8,433 nucleotides of DNA from an uncultured Bacillaceae bacterium (GCA_937925695.1 CALAMD010000072.1:1-8433), one strand, 5' to 3'; positions 1-6,392 are shown, counted from the first letter of the stretch. Notes: generated from the sequence alone by a model not told the origin. A program made the numbers and translations.

Positions 1-1
1 C

Positions 2-67
2 GTGTTGCTCGCTGACGAGCCTACGGGGAACCTTCCCTCCAACCAAGCTCGTCAATATGATAATTAA
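2..67 (+). pseudogene. ABC transporter ATP-binding protein fragment (Walker B segment)
   Basis: Read forward from base 2, the sequence gives V-L-L-A-D-E-P-T-G-N-L. This is the Walker B / D-loop region of MacB/BceA/LolD-type ABC transporter ATPases, where the family normally continues with D-S. Here the match stops after the Leu codon (32-34), the frame continues with unrelated residues (PSNQARQYDN), and it ends at TAA 65-67. The unrelated part is the antisense of the DUF2812 gene on the other strand, so two genes are joined at about 35-50. This could be a real deletion or inversion, or a contig-end misassembly inside a motif repeated in many genomes. The motif is clear; what the joint means is not. 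Confidence 0.6.
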
Positions 68-218
68 TCTGATTTGTATTCCTTTTTTCAAAATAAAATT
101 GTCTAGTTAATAAATTAATTCTTTGTAAGACATACCCTTTTGCTCCCATATCCCCTAACCACTTTTCCGTTTTTTCAACATCATAGCTCCAGAAAAACTT
201 CTTCACTTTTCTTGTCAC
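21..218 (-). pseudogene. DUF2812 domain protein, C-terminally truncated
   Basis: The 65-residue product contains the start of a DUF2812 domain: KKFFWSYDVEKTEKWLGDMG, then AKGYVLQ, FYFEK and NYHID, matching the family pattern of an F-x-x-E-K-W-L segment, a G-Y-x-L segment and a Y-R-I-D strand. Family members are usually much longer (about 150 residues or more, often with C-terminal membrane segments) and are commonly encoded next to PadR regulators. The GTG start at 216-218 overlaps the padR stop codon (GTGA), with GGAGG seven bases upstream, so translation is coupled to padR. Recognisable homology ends near Asp56 (bases 51-53). The last few codons run into sequence whose other strand encodes an ABC ATPase motif. 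Function is unknown. Confidence 0.65.
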
Positions 219-544
219 TGAAAATCCTCCTCATATTTTAATCCATTCTGATAGAGTTCCTTTAATCTTTTCAGTTCCATACGCATTAATGTTTTACCGG
301 CTTCAGTAATCTCATAAACTGTTTTTCTCTTCTCATCGGCAATAATTGTAATCACACCATCTCGCTTCATTTTTGTTAACGTCCCATAAACTGTCCCTGA
401 ACCTAAAATAAGTCTTCCATTGGTTATCTTTTCTATGTGTTTCATAATCCCATAACCATGTCTTGGTTTTCTTAAGGCTAGTAAAATATAATAAGCTGTT
501 TCCGTCATAGGTAAGTAAGATTTAATGATTTTGTCCATGTTCAT
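215..544 (-). CDS. PadR-family transcriptional regulator
   Basis: This 109-residue protein is a small PadR repressor with a winged-helix DNA-binding domain and a C-terminal dimerisation helix. The diagnostic stretches are LPMTETAYYILLALRKPRHG near residues 11-30, YGIMKHIEKITNGR, LGSGTVYGTLTKMKRDGVI (recognition helix and wing), and the YEITEAGKTLMRMELKRLKE helix. PadR proteins of this size typically repress membrane or ABC-transporter genes and often their own operon. ATG at 542-544 is preferred over the GTG at 548-550 because GGGGTG (553-558) lies eight bases before that ATG and only two before the GTG. It overlaps the downstream DUF2812 gene. A candidate promoter with an inverted repeat lies 65-105 bp upstream. 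Confidence 0.9.
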   Translation of the reverse strand: MNMDKIIKSYLPMTETAYYILLALRKPRHGYGIMKHIEKITNGRLILGSGTVYGTLTKMKRDGVITIIADEKRKTVYEITEAGKTLMRMELKRLKELYQNGLKYEEDFQ

Positions 545-608
545 GAACACTTCACCCCATGTTGTTTATTCAATTTAAATTAGTTGTCACACATGTACGA
601 ACGCACAA

Positions 609-649
609 ATTATCGTTAAATTCGCTTGTAGTTTAATATGCGTAAACTA
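609..649 (-). promoter_or_regulatory. Candidate padR promoter overlapped by an inverted repeat
   Basis: On the minus strand, TTAAAC (631-636), a 16-bp spacer and GATAAT (609-614) resemble a sigma-A promoter about 65 bp before the padR start. The perfect 7-bp inverted repeat TAGTTTA-N7-TAAACTA (629-649) covers the -35 element. A dyad in this position suits an autoregulatory PadR operator, but nothing in the sequence proves which protein binds it. The -35 is weak. Confidence 0.4.
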
Positions 650-773
650 GTAAGCTGTTAGCTAATTCCTCAATATTACCGCATAAATAGAGCAATTTCT
701 CATGTAAAGGAATGACCTCTCTTCTTCTAACACTTACTCCTATCATTGCTAACATAAATAATCACAACCCCAT

Positions 774-849
774 CTATATCACATCTCGCTATATCACGAT
801 ATGACATATAAATTGAGTTAACTATATCACACCGTGACATATACATCAA
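774..849 (-). promoter_or_regulatory. Minus-strand promoter with duplicated operator-like dyads
   Basis: On the minus strand, TTGATG (844-849), a 17-bp spacer and TATAGT (821-826) preceded by TGA form a good extended -10 sigma-A promoter. The spacer contains the dyad TATRTCA-N5-TGACATA (plus strand 823-841). The same dyad recurs at 790-808. The flanking 22-bp units 789-810 and 822-843 share nine-base ends and differ only in four central bases. A third partial copy of the element (CTATATCAC) sits at 774-782. The transcript would run towards padR with a leader of about 270 nt. A repressor bound here would lie between the -35 and -10. Confidence 0.5.
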
Positions 850-907
850 TAACAAATAATACTAAACAAACGCGGAAAATATTTTAACCTTAGTAGGTTA
901 CTGTCTT

Positions 908-944
908 ATACAACGCTTACCCATGGTGCATAGTCTATTAATGA
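908..944 (+). promoter_or_regulatory. Sigma-K-like promoter of the cotD-like gene
   Basis: GCATAGTCTA (928-937) fits the sigma-K -10 consensus CATANNNTA. An AC at 910-911 stands 16 bp before the G of GCATA, as in the -35 consensus mACm-N16-gCATA. The expected transcription start near 944 lies about 25 bp before the start codon. Sigma-K drives late mother-cell coat genes, including cotD in Bacillus subtilis, so gene identity and promoter agree. Confidence 0.6.
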
Positions 945-969
945 ATGATCCTAAGAAAGGGGATTTGAT

Positions 970-1377
970 ATGAACAGACGTCGTCATTGTGGTTGTCCTC
1001 CTAAACAAATTGTTCATCCAGTACAAAGCAACGTAGTACATTGTTGCTCAGAAGAAACGGTCAAACACATACACCCGTCCCATACAACTGTTGTCAATCA
1101 TCATCTCATTAAGAATGAACATGTTTATCCTCATTCTACGTCGTTTGAAAACACGGTAAATGAAGTGGATGTATTTGGCGGTGCGTTTAATGTTCCACCT
1201 GGTAGTCCCGGTCAGGTTGCTGGGGCAACGAGTCCTGGCGTAGGTCCTGGATTAGGTCAAGGTATTGGACCCGGTATTGGACCAGGACCAGGAAGACCAC
1301 CTTATCAGCAACAGCCAGGTCAAGTTGGTGGTGCCATGTCACCGGGGTTCGGTCATAAACCAAATAAATGGTGTTAA
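970..1377 (+). CDS. CotD-family spore coat protein with Gly/Pro-rich tail
   Basis: This 135-residue structural protein is predicted for the spore coat, made in the mother cell. Residues 1-60 carry the CotD signature: Cys-rich CGCPP and HCC segments, then HIHPSHTTVVNHHLIKNEH and the VYPHSTS strand, close to HPxHTTxVNHxxxxNxHxxPH in B. subtilis CotD. Unlike the roughly 75-residue B. subtilis protein, it carries a tail (about 75-135) rich in Gly, Pro and Gln. The tail contains two near-copies of a 13-residue unit, PGQVAGATSPGVG and PGQVGGAMSPGFG (80-92 and 116-128), around PGIGPGPG repeats, and ends in Cys. His, Cys and Gln residues would allow cross-linking. AAAGGGG ends seven bases before the ATG. 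The unit is monocistronic, with its own sigma-K-like promoter and terminator. Confidence 0.88.
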   Translation: MNRRRHCGCPPKQIVHPVQSNVVHCCSEETVKHIHPSHTTVVNHHLIKNEHVYPHSTSFENTVNEVDVFGGAFNVPPGSPGQVAGATSPGVGPGLGQGIGPGIGPGPGRPPYQQQPGQVGGAMSPGFGHKPNKWC

Positions 1378-1385
1378 CCACGCAT

Positions 1386-1420
1386 AAAGAGCTAGCAATA
1401 TGGCTAGCTCTTTACCTTTT
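1386..1420 (+). terminator. Hairpin terminator of the cotD-like gene
   Basis: An 11-bp perfect stem, AAAGAGCTAGC / GCTAGCTCTTT (1386-1396 and 1403-1413), has a 6-base loop and is followed by ACCTTTT. It lies nine bases after the stop codon. The T tract is broken, but the stem is strong and begins with an A run, so it may work in both directions. Confidence 0.75.
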
Positions 1421-1481
1421 AACTCTTTTATATAGAGTCTAATTTGTCATAAAATATTCATAAATTTCCAAATCGTTTCCC

Positions 1482-1525
1482 TTCAATGTTAGGTAAACAA
1501 TGTTACAATGTGGTTAATGTTGTAA
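1482..1525 (+). promoter_or_regulatory. Candidate promoter of the SCO operon with overlapping dyad
   Basis: TTCAAT (1482-1487), a 16-bp spacer and TACAAT (1504-1509) preceded by TGT form an extended -10 promoter. The inverted repeat TTACAA-N11-TTGTAA (1503-1508 and 1520-1525) overlaps the -10 and the likely start site, as an operator could. The leader would be about 150 nt. A perfect TATAAT at 1584-1589 closer to the gene has no convincing -35. The remaining sequence from 1526 to 1650 shows no recognisable riboswitch. Confidence 0.4.
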
Positions 1526-1666
1526 AGTTAGGAATTTTATACATAGACCGATCATGACACTGCATTCATAAATACATGTTAAATATAATTAAAACTGTTA
1601 CATGACGATAACCGAAACATAATCCTTTTATAAACAGTTCATACTTGGAAAGGAAGATGCTTATTT

Positions 1667-2257
1667 ATGAAACTTATTCGTTTTGGATTGTTGTGCATTT
1701 TACTTCTGCTCACTAGCTGTAGTGCCTATAGCGAAATCGATCCAAACTATTCCGAAACGATTGCCGATTTTACATTTGTTACCCAAGATGAGGAACCACT
1801 CAGCCTCCAGGACTTAGAAGGAAAGTGGTGGATTGCTGATTTTATTTTTACGAATTGTGTAAGTGTTTGTATGCCAATGACTTACCATATGTCGCTCTTA
1901 CAAGATAAGTTAAAGGAACATGAACTCGATATACAGCTAATATCCTTTTCTGTTGATCCCGATTATGACAGTCCAGAAGTTTTACGACAATATGCCCAAG
2001 ATTACGGCGCTGATCTATCAAACTGGTCTTTTTTAACTGGATATGATTTTCAAACAATCAGAGAATTAGCGATTAAATCATTCCGTACCCTTGTCAAAGC
2101 GCCAGAACGTGGCTCGGATCAAGTCATGCACGGTACAGAATTTTTACTCGTATCTCCAGAAGGTAAAATGATTAAATCCTATGACGGATTAGACGCTGAA
2201 GAAATTGATCGAATTATCGAGGACTTAAAATTATTAAAGCAGAATGGTAAGTTGTAA
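1667..2257 (+). CDS. SCO1/SenC (YpmQ-like) copper/thiol lipoprotein, copy 1
   Basis: This 196-residue extracytoplasmic lipoprotein has a thioredoxin fold. SCO proteins bind copper and/or reduce the cysteines of the cytochrome c oxidase CuA site during assembly. The signal peptide ends in a lipobox (LTSC, Cys18). The thioredoxin-like domain follows from about residue 31, with the CxxxC motif at Cys64-Cys68 (FTNCVSVCMPM), the SVDPDYD motif at 96-101, and the third ligand His155 in QVMHGTEF. WWIADFIFTNC and NWSFLTGYD are shared with B. subtilis YpmQ, and the length is typical. The AGGAAG site is rather distant (10 bases) from the ATG. It is the first gene of the operon; the next gene's binding site overlaps its stop codon. 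Confidence 0.93.
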   Translation: MKLIRFGLLCILLLLTSCSAYSEIDPNYSETIADFTFVTQDEEPLSLQDLEGKWWIADFIFTNCVSVCMPMTYHMSLLQDKLKEHELDIQLISFSVDPDYDSPEVLRQYAQDYGADLSNWSFLTGYDFQTIRELAIKSFRTLVKAPERGSDQVMHGTEFLLVSPEGKMIKSYDGLDAEEIDRIIEDLKLLKQNGKL

Positions 2258-2270
2258 AGGAGTGATGATC

Positions 2271-2837
2271 ATGAAACATGTGAAATTATTCTTTTTTATA
2301 TCCTTACTTTTCCTAATAGGGTGTACAAGCTTTGAAGCGAATATGTCTAGGGAAGTAGCTGACTTCCAATTCATTAATCAGGATAATGAACCAATTGGGC
2401 TTGAAGATTTACATGGTAAATGGTGGATTGCTGATTTTATTTTTACCAATTGTACAACTATTTGTTTGCCAATGACCTATAACATGTCATTATTACAGGA
2501 TCAATTAGCCGAACATAACTTCGATGTCCAACTCATCTCCTTCTCTGTCGATCCTGAATACGATACACCAGAAGTGCTCAAAGAGTATGCAGAAATTTAT
2601 GATGCTGATCTTAGCAATTGGTCTTTCTTGACTGGTTACGATTTTGATACAATTAAAGAACTATCTGTCCAATCTTTTGCCGCAGGCCTCCAAAGAGAAC
2701 CTGATTCAGATCAAGTACAACACGTGTCACGCTTTTATTTAGTGAATCCAGAAGGAGAAATTATTAAATATTATGAAGGCTTAGATGAAGAAGAAATTGA
2801 CAATATCATTAAAGATTTATCAATTCTATTAAAATAA
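2271..2837 (+). CDS. SCO1/SenC (YpmQ-like) copper/thiol lipoprotein, copy 2
   Basis: This 188-residue tandem paralogue of the preceding gene has the same plan: signal peptide with lipobox LIGC (Cys18), CxxxC at Cys61-Cys65 (FTNCTTICLPM), SVDPEYD, NWSFLTGYD, and the ligand His151 in QVQHVSRF. All metal/thiol residues are kept, so both copies should be active. ATG 2271 is chosen because GGAG (2259-2262) lies eight bases before it; an upstream ATG at 2265 is too close to that site, and a start at 2244 would precede it and lie inside copy 1. The two copies share a 26-base identical stretch around the WWIADFIFT codons (1826-1851 and 2421-2446), although most other synonymous sites differ. The gene starts 13 bases after copy 1. 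Confidence 0.92.
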   Translation: MKHVKLFFFISLLFLIGCTSFEANMSREVADFQFINQDNEPIGLEDLHGKWWIADFIFTNCTTICLPMTYNMSLLQDQLAEHNFDVQLISFSVDPEYDTPEVLKEYAEIYDADLSNWSFLTGYDFDTIKELSVQSFAAGLQREPDSDQVQHVSRFYLVNPEGEIIKYYEGLDEEEIDNIIKDLSILLK

Positions 2838-2855
2838 AAAGTAGGAGTTTTAGTG

Positions 2856-3179
2856 ATGAAAAGAATATTAATCACTAGTTTAATAGTTATCGTGCTAGCT
2901 ATTATCATGAGCTTCTTAATTGAAAAAGAAACAAAACCTTCGGCCAGCACGAGAGTGGTAATCGAGCATCATTATCAGACATATATTGCTCCAAGGTGTT
3001 TTGACCAAAATGAAGTTACGAACTTTTTAGAAGATGGTACGTTAGGTAAAGCGCAGGAATTGAATTATGATCCTCATAATGAATGTACAGAGGAAGCCCT
3101 TGCTGGTGAAAAAGAAGCATTGTTTATCAGTTTATTAAAAGATATCGGTATAATCAGTAAAAAATGGGATAATTGGTAA
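2856..3179 (+). CDS. Membrane-anchored 107-residue protein of unknown function
   Basis: I do not recognise a named family. Residues 4-22 form a single hydrophobic helix after MKR, so the protein is probably anchored with residues 23-107 outside. The external part has two cysteines (Cys48 in APRCFDQ and Cys77 in HNECTEE), a HHYQTY segment, and a Leu/Ile-rich C-terminal helix ending in KKWDNW. The two Cys could form a disulfide or act as thiol substrates of the neighbouring SCO proteins; this is inferred from context only. The ATG is preferred over the adjacent GTG (2853) because GGAG (2844-2847) is eight bases before it. It lies 18 bases after SCO copy 2 and 34 bases before the YtkA-like gene, within the same apparent operon. 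Confidence 0.75.
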   Translation: MKRILITSLIVIVLAIIMSFLIEKETKPSASTRVVIEHHYQTYIAPRCFDQNEVTNFLEDGTLGKAQELNYDPHNECTEEALAGEKEALFISLLKDIGIISKKWDNW

Positions 3180-3213
3180 ATTAACTAATCTATCATAACA
3201 GGGGGTGCCTAAA

Positions 3214-3963
3214 TTGAGAAACTCAAAAGTTACCTTATTTGGGTTGATCACCCTACTAATATTATTATTTATCAGTTCTTGTAGTCATCAAGAAAATGGT
3301 AATATGAACGATTTAGATGGTTTGACAGTGCTAGAGGTTGACTTTGATGTTCCAGAAACTGCTGAAGTTAACGAAACAATTACATTGAAGGCCACAGTAA
3401 CATATGGCGGCGAACCCGTTACCGATCCACGCCAAGTCGACTTTGAAATCTGGGAACGGGGTAAGCAAGATGAAAGTGAATGGATTGAAGCCGAAAATCA
3501 TGGAGATGGCACTTATACAACTGAAGTCACCTTTGACCGTGATGGTATTTTTGAAATGTATGTTCACACAACTGCCCATGGTTTACATGTGATGCCGAAA
3601 CGAGAAATCACTGTCGGTGAAGGTGGCGACTATGATGATGTTGATGAAGCGAACCATTTTCATACTGAAGAATTTGATTTACATTTTATGAATGCTCAAG
3701 AAATGGTTGTTGGTGAAGAAAATGATCTTCTTGTACACGTATCACTACATGATGAACCATTAACAAACGCTCGTGTTCGTTATGAAATTTGGCGTGACGG
3801 TGATGATAAACATGAATGGTTAGATGCTGAAGAAATTGCACCTGGCGAATACGTGACCACCCATACTTTTAAAGAACCAGGATCATACCAACTACAAATT
3901 CATGTAGAAGATGAACAAGACTTACATGAACATGTTGAATTTTCCTTAGAAGTAATTGATTGA
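3214..3963 (+). CDS. Lipoprotein with two YtkA-like (FixH-type) domains
   Basis: This is a 249-residue secreted lipoprotein. The signal peptide ends in lipobox ISSC (Cys23). Two immunoglobulin-like YtkA-type domains follow, at about 38-135 and 152-249. They align with each other: VDFEIWERG...EWIEAENHGDGTYTT...TVG against VRYEIWRDG...EWLDAEEIAPGEYVT...LEV. The segments MYVHTTAHGLHVMP and NHFHTEEFDLHFMNAQEM are rich in His and Met, which could bind copper, but this is inference. The start is TTG 3214-3216, with AGGGGGTG eight bases upstream; the in-frame GTG at 3205 lies inside that binding site. It is the last gene of the SCO operon. YtkA-like proteins often occur with oxidase or copper genes, and their biochemical role is not settled. 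Confidence 0.82.
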   Translation: MRNSKVTLFGLITLLILLFISSCSHQENGNMNDLDGLTVLEVDFDVPETAEVNETITLKATVTYGGEPVTDPRQVDFEIWERGKQDESEWIEAENHGDGTYTTEVTFDRDGIFEMYVHTTAHGLHVMPKREITVGEGGDYDDVDEANHFHTEEFDLHFMNAQEMVVGEENDLLVHVSLHDEPLTNARVRYEIWRDGDDKHEWLDAEEIAPGEYVTTHTFKEPGSYQLQIHVEDEQDLHEHVEFSLEVID

Positions 3964-3984
3964 CCAAATATTTGTAGACACGAG

Positions 3985-4025
3985 AAAAGAGAGCGGCTTA
4001 GTATAAGGCAGCTCTCTTTTTATAT
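3985..4025 (+). terminator. Terminator of the SCO operon
   Basis: A 10-bp stem, AAAAGAGAGC / GCTCTCTTTT (3985-3994 and 4011-4020), has a 16-base loop containing a further TTA/TAA pairing and ends in a T run. It lies 22 bases after the stop of the YtkA-like gene and is a standard Rho-independent terminator. Confidence 0.88.
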
Positions 4026-4290
4026 ATAGTTGATTGCAATAATATACTTTATCAACTCTTCATATAACAAATTCACTTGAATTTTAAACTTACCAGATAT
4101 TTTTCAAAAATAAATATTTTAAAGCGGACTATGCTTCCGCCCCTCTTACTGACCTTCACCAGTATGCTTAAAACCAATAACCATATTTACCTTATGCATC
4201 CCTTCATTCTATTGTTAGCCAATATATATGGTCATCACTTTGATTCTACATATTTATCTCAACTTTTATCACTTTGCAATTAACGTAGCC
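4026..4290. other. Noncoding interval between convergent units, with a weak minus-strand hairpin
   Basis: No credible gene lies here. The only open frame (TTG start, 4077-4283) has no ribosome binding site and a composition typical of random AT-rich DNA. A GCGGA/TCCGC hairpin at 4124-4140, read on the minus strand, is followed by a T-rich but interrupted stretch and might weakly terminate the DUF2207 transcript about 150 nt past its stop. Two nine-base copies of ATCACTTTG (4234 and 4268) are probably chance. Confidence 0.4.
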
Positions 4291-6177
4291 TTAAAATGCT
4301 CCTGCACCCCCACCACCTGTTGGCGTAGTTGTATGGGTCGTACTTACAGATGAACTGTGCGTTAAGTGAATAGTAGAATATAAAATAAAGTTATTCATAC
4401 TCAATGTTTCCGTCACATAGACCGGATTAGTTAATAATGTGTTCTTGACATTTAGTTGGGCCAATCGATTTGTCTTGCCGAACTGATCAGCAAAACTTTC
4501 CCCCACCCCTAGAATGATGGCACACTCTAGCTGGTGCTCTAGGTCAATCGTATTCACTGCTAGTGGGTAATTACCTTTAGCCATTAAATAATAGGCTTTG
4601 TTCATGGCATACTTTAGTTTTCTTGGTTCCTCTAACCAATAAACTGCCGGAATAATGAGCAGAATGACTAATGACAAGATAAAAAAGACGATCGACAAAA
4701 TAACTGCTGCTTTCAATGTAAAGCCAATTAAAGAAGCAACGATTATAAACAGATAATATATCGGGAACACCCATTTGTTTCGACTAAATATAACACTAAT
4801 GAATGCTAATAAACCACCTATAATCGGTAGAACCATTTGCTCAGTCGGGGAAATGGTATCAATCGTAGTCAAATAATAAAACAAACCAAATGAAATGATA
4901 ATTAATGGAATGGATAGTAAAGAATATCCGCGAAAAGTTTCACGTAAATCTTGATAATCTTCCCGAGATTTCACCAGTTCTTCCCAGAGATCAAACTGTT
5001 CACTCATCATTTTTGCCTTTTTCTCTCTCACTGAATCCTCTTCATCAGGATTATCAATAATTGATTCTAATAAAAAGTACTGTCCTTGTTCATCTTCTTC
5101 ACTAAATAACCATTCCTTTAAAAAACGATCAGCTTCATCTATCTTTGCCCGGTCATTCACCCAAGTAAAACGAAAAGTAGAAATCTTATCGTGGATCTGT
5201 GAGGGAACTTCAGAAAAAGTAACAATCCCTCGCCGTCTTAATGAAAATAAAGCAGCAATAAGACTATGATCTTGAACAGAGCCATTTATATGAAGAAAAC
5301 TAAGTTTTAAAGGATCCGTTTGTTCCATCGTCTGTAATAGATGAGCAATATCTTTATCACCTCGATAGCGATTCGGGTGAATAATTAACATAAATACTCC
5401 GGCAATAATTGCCAAAGCAATTAACATCCACATTGCCGGCACAAGATCTGCCATTTTTTTATCGACTTGTTCCAGTCGCTGTAAATAATCTGCTTCTTTT
5501 GCCAAAATTTCATCATACATTGCTTTATCTTTTGTGATCGCCATATCTGTTAACTCGGACGCCGGGAAGACCAATTGCATTCTTGTGCTCTCCCCTGCTT
5601 TTAAATATTCATTCCTATAGACAATTTTATCGTCGCTAATTGTTAATTCGCCAGAATCCGCTCGAGAAAAAGCATGTGTTCGTTCGGAAATAGTTTGTTC
5701 CGGTGTCATCAACGTAATTGTAAGATGATGCAAATCTGTTTCATTTTCCTCATCAAAAAAATCATAGGTTATTTCTGCCGTATCAGTATATTTATTAAGA
5801 GATCCTTTCACTTGGTATTGATATAAGACATGTTTCGTTTCATTATTTGAGGACGTATATATTTTAAACTGGTCAGCCTCTCTTTCCACTGTTAAGGATT
5901 CACCATGAGTTAATAAATGCTCCAGATCTTCTTGATGTTCTTGAACAAGATAGGCTTTAAACCCATGCACATCAGATTTGATTGATCTAGTTGTTCCTTC
6001 AAAGCTACCGATAAAGGTATATGTATAAAGTTCAGTGACATGCATAGTCCCTGCCCGATCAATTTGTGCCTTGATCGTTACTTGATCAATCGTATAGGAA
6101 CGATCAGCATAAACCGAAGAAAAATTAAAAATATTTACTAATAAAGCCAGAATAATTAGCATCACATATTTTCGCAT
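4291..6177 (-). CDS. DUF2207-domain membrane protein
   Basis: This is a 628-residue membrane protein of the DUF2207 family, function unknown. A signal peptide (about 1-24, ending SVYA) precedes an extracellular domain with family features SYTIDQVTIKAQIDRAGTMH and FEGTTRSI (about 26-245). One membrane helix follows (about 249-267), then a cytoplasmic region (about 270-418) with an RRRG segment and a charged stretch. Four clustered helices span about 419-513. The C-terminal cytoplasmic tail contains LEHQLECAIILGVGESFADQF, the usual YAIALGV-like motif, and ends in a Gly-rich GGGGAGAF typical of this family. ATG 6175-6177 is chosen because GAGG is seven bases before it; the upstream in-frame TTG at 6190-6192 would precede that site. 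The length is usual. It is divergent from the neighbouring gene at 6393 and appears monocistronic. Confidence 0.88.
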   Translation of the reverse strand: MRKYVMLIILALLVNIFNFSSVYADRSYTIDQVTIKAQIDRAGTMHVTELYTYTFIGSFEGTTRSIKSDVHGFKAYLVQEHQEDLEHLLTHGESLTVEREADQFKIYTSSNNETKHVLYQYQVKGSLNKYTDTAEITYDFFDEENETDLHHLTITLMTPEQTISERTHAFSRADSGELTISDDKIVYRNEYLKAGESTRMQLVFPASELTDMAITKDKAMYDEILAKEADYLQRLEQVDKKMADLVPAMWMLIALAIIAGVFMLIIHPNRYRGDKDIAHLLQTMEQTDPLKLSFLHINGSVQDHSLIAALFSLRRRGIVTFSEVPSQIHDKISTFRFTWVNDRAKIDEADRFLKEWLFSEEDEQGQYFLLESIIDNPDEEDSVREKKAKMMSEQFDLWEELVKSREDYQDLRETFRGYSLLSIPLIIISFGLFYYLTTIDTISPTEQMVLPIIGGLLAFISVIFSRNKWVFPIYYLFIIVASLIGFTLKAAVILSIVFFILSLVILLIIPAVYWLEEPRKLKYAMNKAYYLMAKGNYPLAVNTIDLEHQLECAIILGVGESFADQFGKTNRLAQLNVKNTLLTNPVYVTETLSMNNFILYSTIHLTHSSSVSTTHTTTPTGGGGAGAF

Positions 6178-6205
6178 TGCAAAACCTCGCAATCGTAAAT
6201 AATTG

Positions 6206-6240
6206 AGTTATTTTTTTTACTATACCATACAAAGATCCTC
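6206..6240 (-). promoter_or_regulatory. Weak candidate promoter of the DUF2207 gene
   Basis: On the minus strand, a TATAGT hexamer preceded by GTATGG lies about 45 bp before the start codon and fits a sigma-A -10. At 17 bp upstream only TTTTTC is available, so the -35 is poor. Position and orientation are right, and the call rests mainly on the -10. Confidence 0.3.
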
Positions 6241-6254
6241 AGAAAAAGAGCCGA

Positions 6255-6283
6255 TTGACATGACATCTGATAGAATTTACATA
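6255..6283 (+). promoter_or_regulatory. Sigma-A promoter of the gene at 6393
   Basis: A perfect TTGACA (6255-6260) is followed by a 17-bp spacer and TACATA (6278-6283). The leader would be about 100 nt. It contains a small dyad, TACTAG-N15-CTAGTA (6343-6369), ten bases before the ribosome binding site AAGGAGG (6379-6385). That dyad could modulate translation, but six pairs with a 15-base loop is weak. Confidence 0.6.
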
Positions 6284-6392
6284 TTTTACAGTTTTTTGGA
6301 AACCATAACTAAAGACTTTTCCTCATCGAGCTTTTCAAGATCTACTAGAGGCAAGGTCGATAACTAGTAATAAAATATAAGGAGGAAATTGA

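Noticed and set aside
633..755. A 40-codon minus-strand frame (MLAMIGVSVRRREVIPLHEK...) downstream of the strong minus-strand promoter
   Set aside because: The nearest G-rich stretch is 12 bases from the ATG, too far for a binding site. No family is recognisable, and its end overlaps the padR promoter dyad. It could be a leader peptide, but support is too thin to annotate.
1187..1381. Minus-strand open frame across the cotD-like gene
   Set aside because: It is a shadow of the Gly/Pro-rich repeats on the coding strand, with no binding site or family match.
4077..4283. 68-codon plus-strand frame with TTG start
   Set aside because: It follows a terminator and has no ribosome binding site, and its residue composition is that of random AT-rich DNA.
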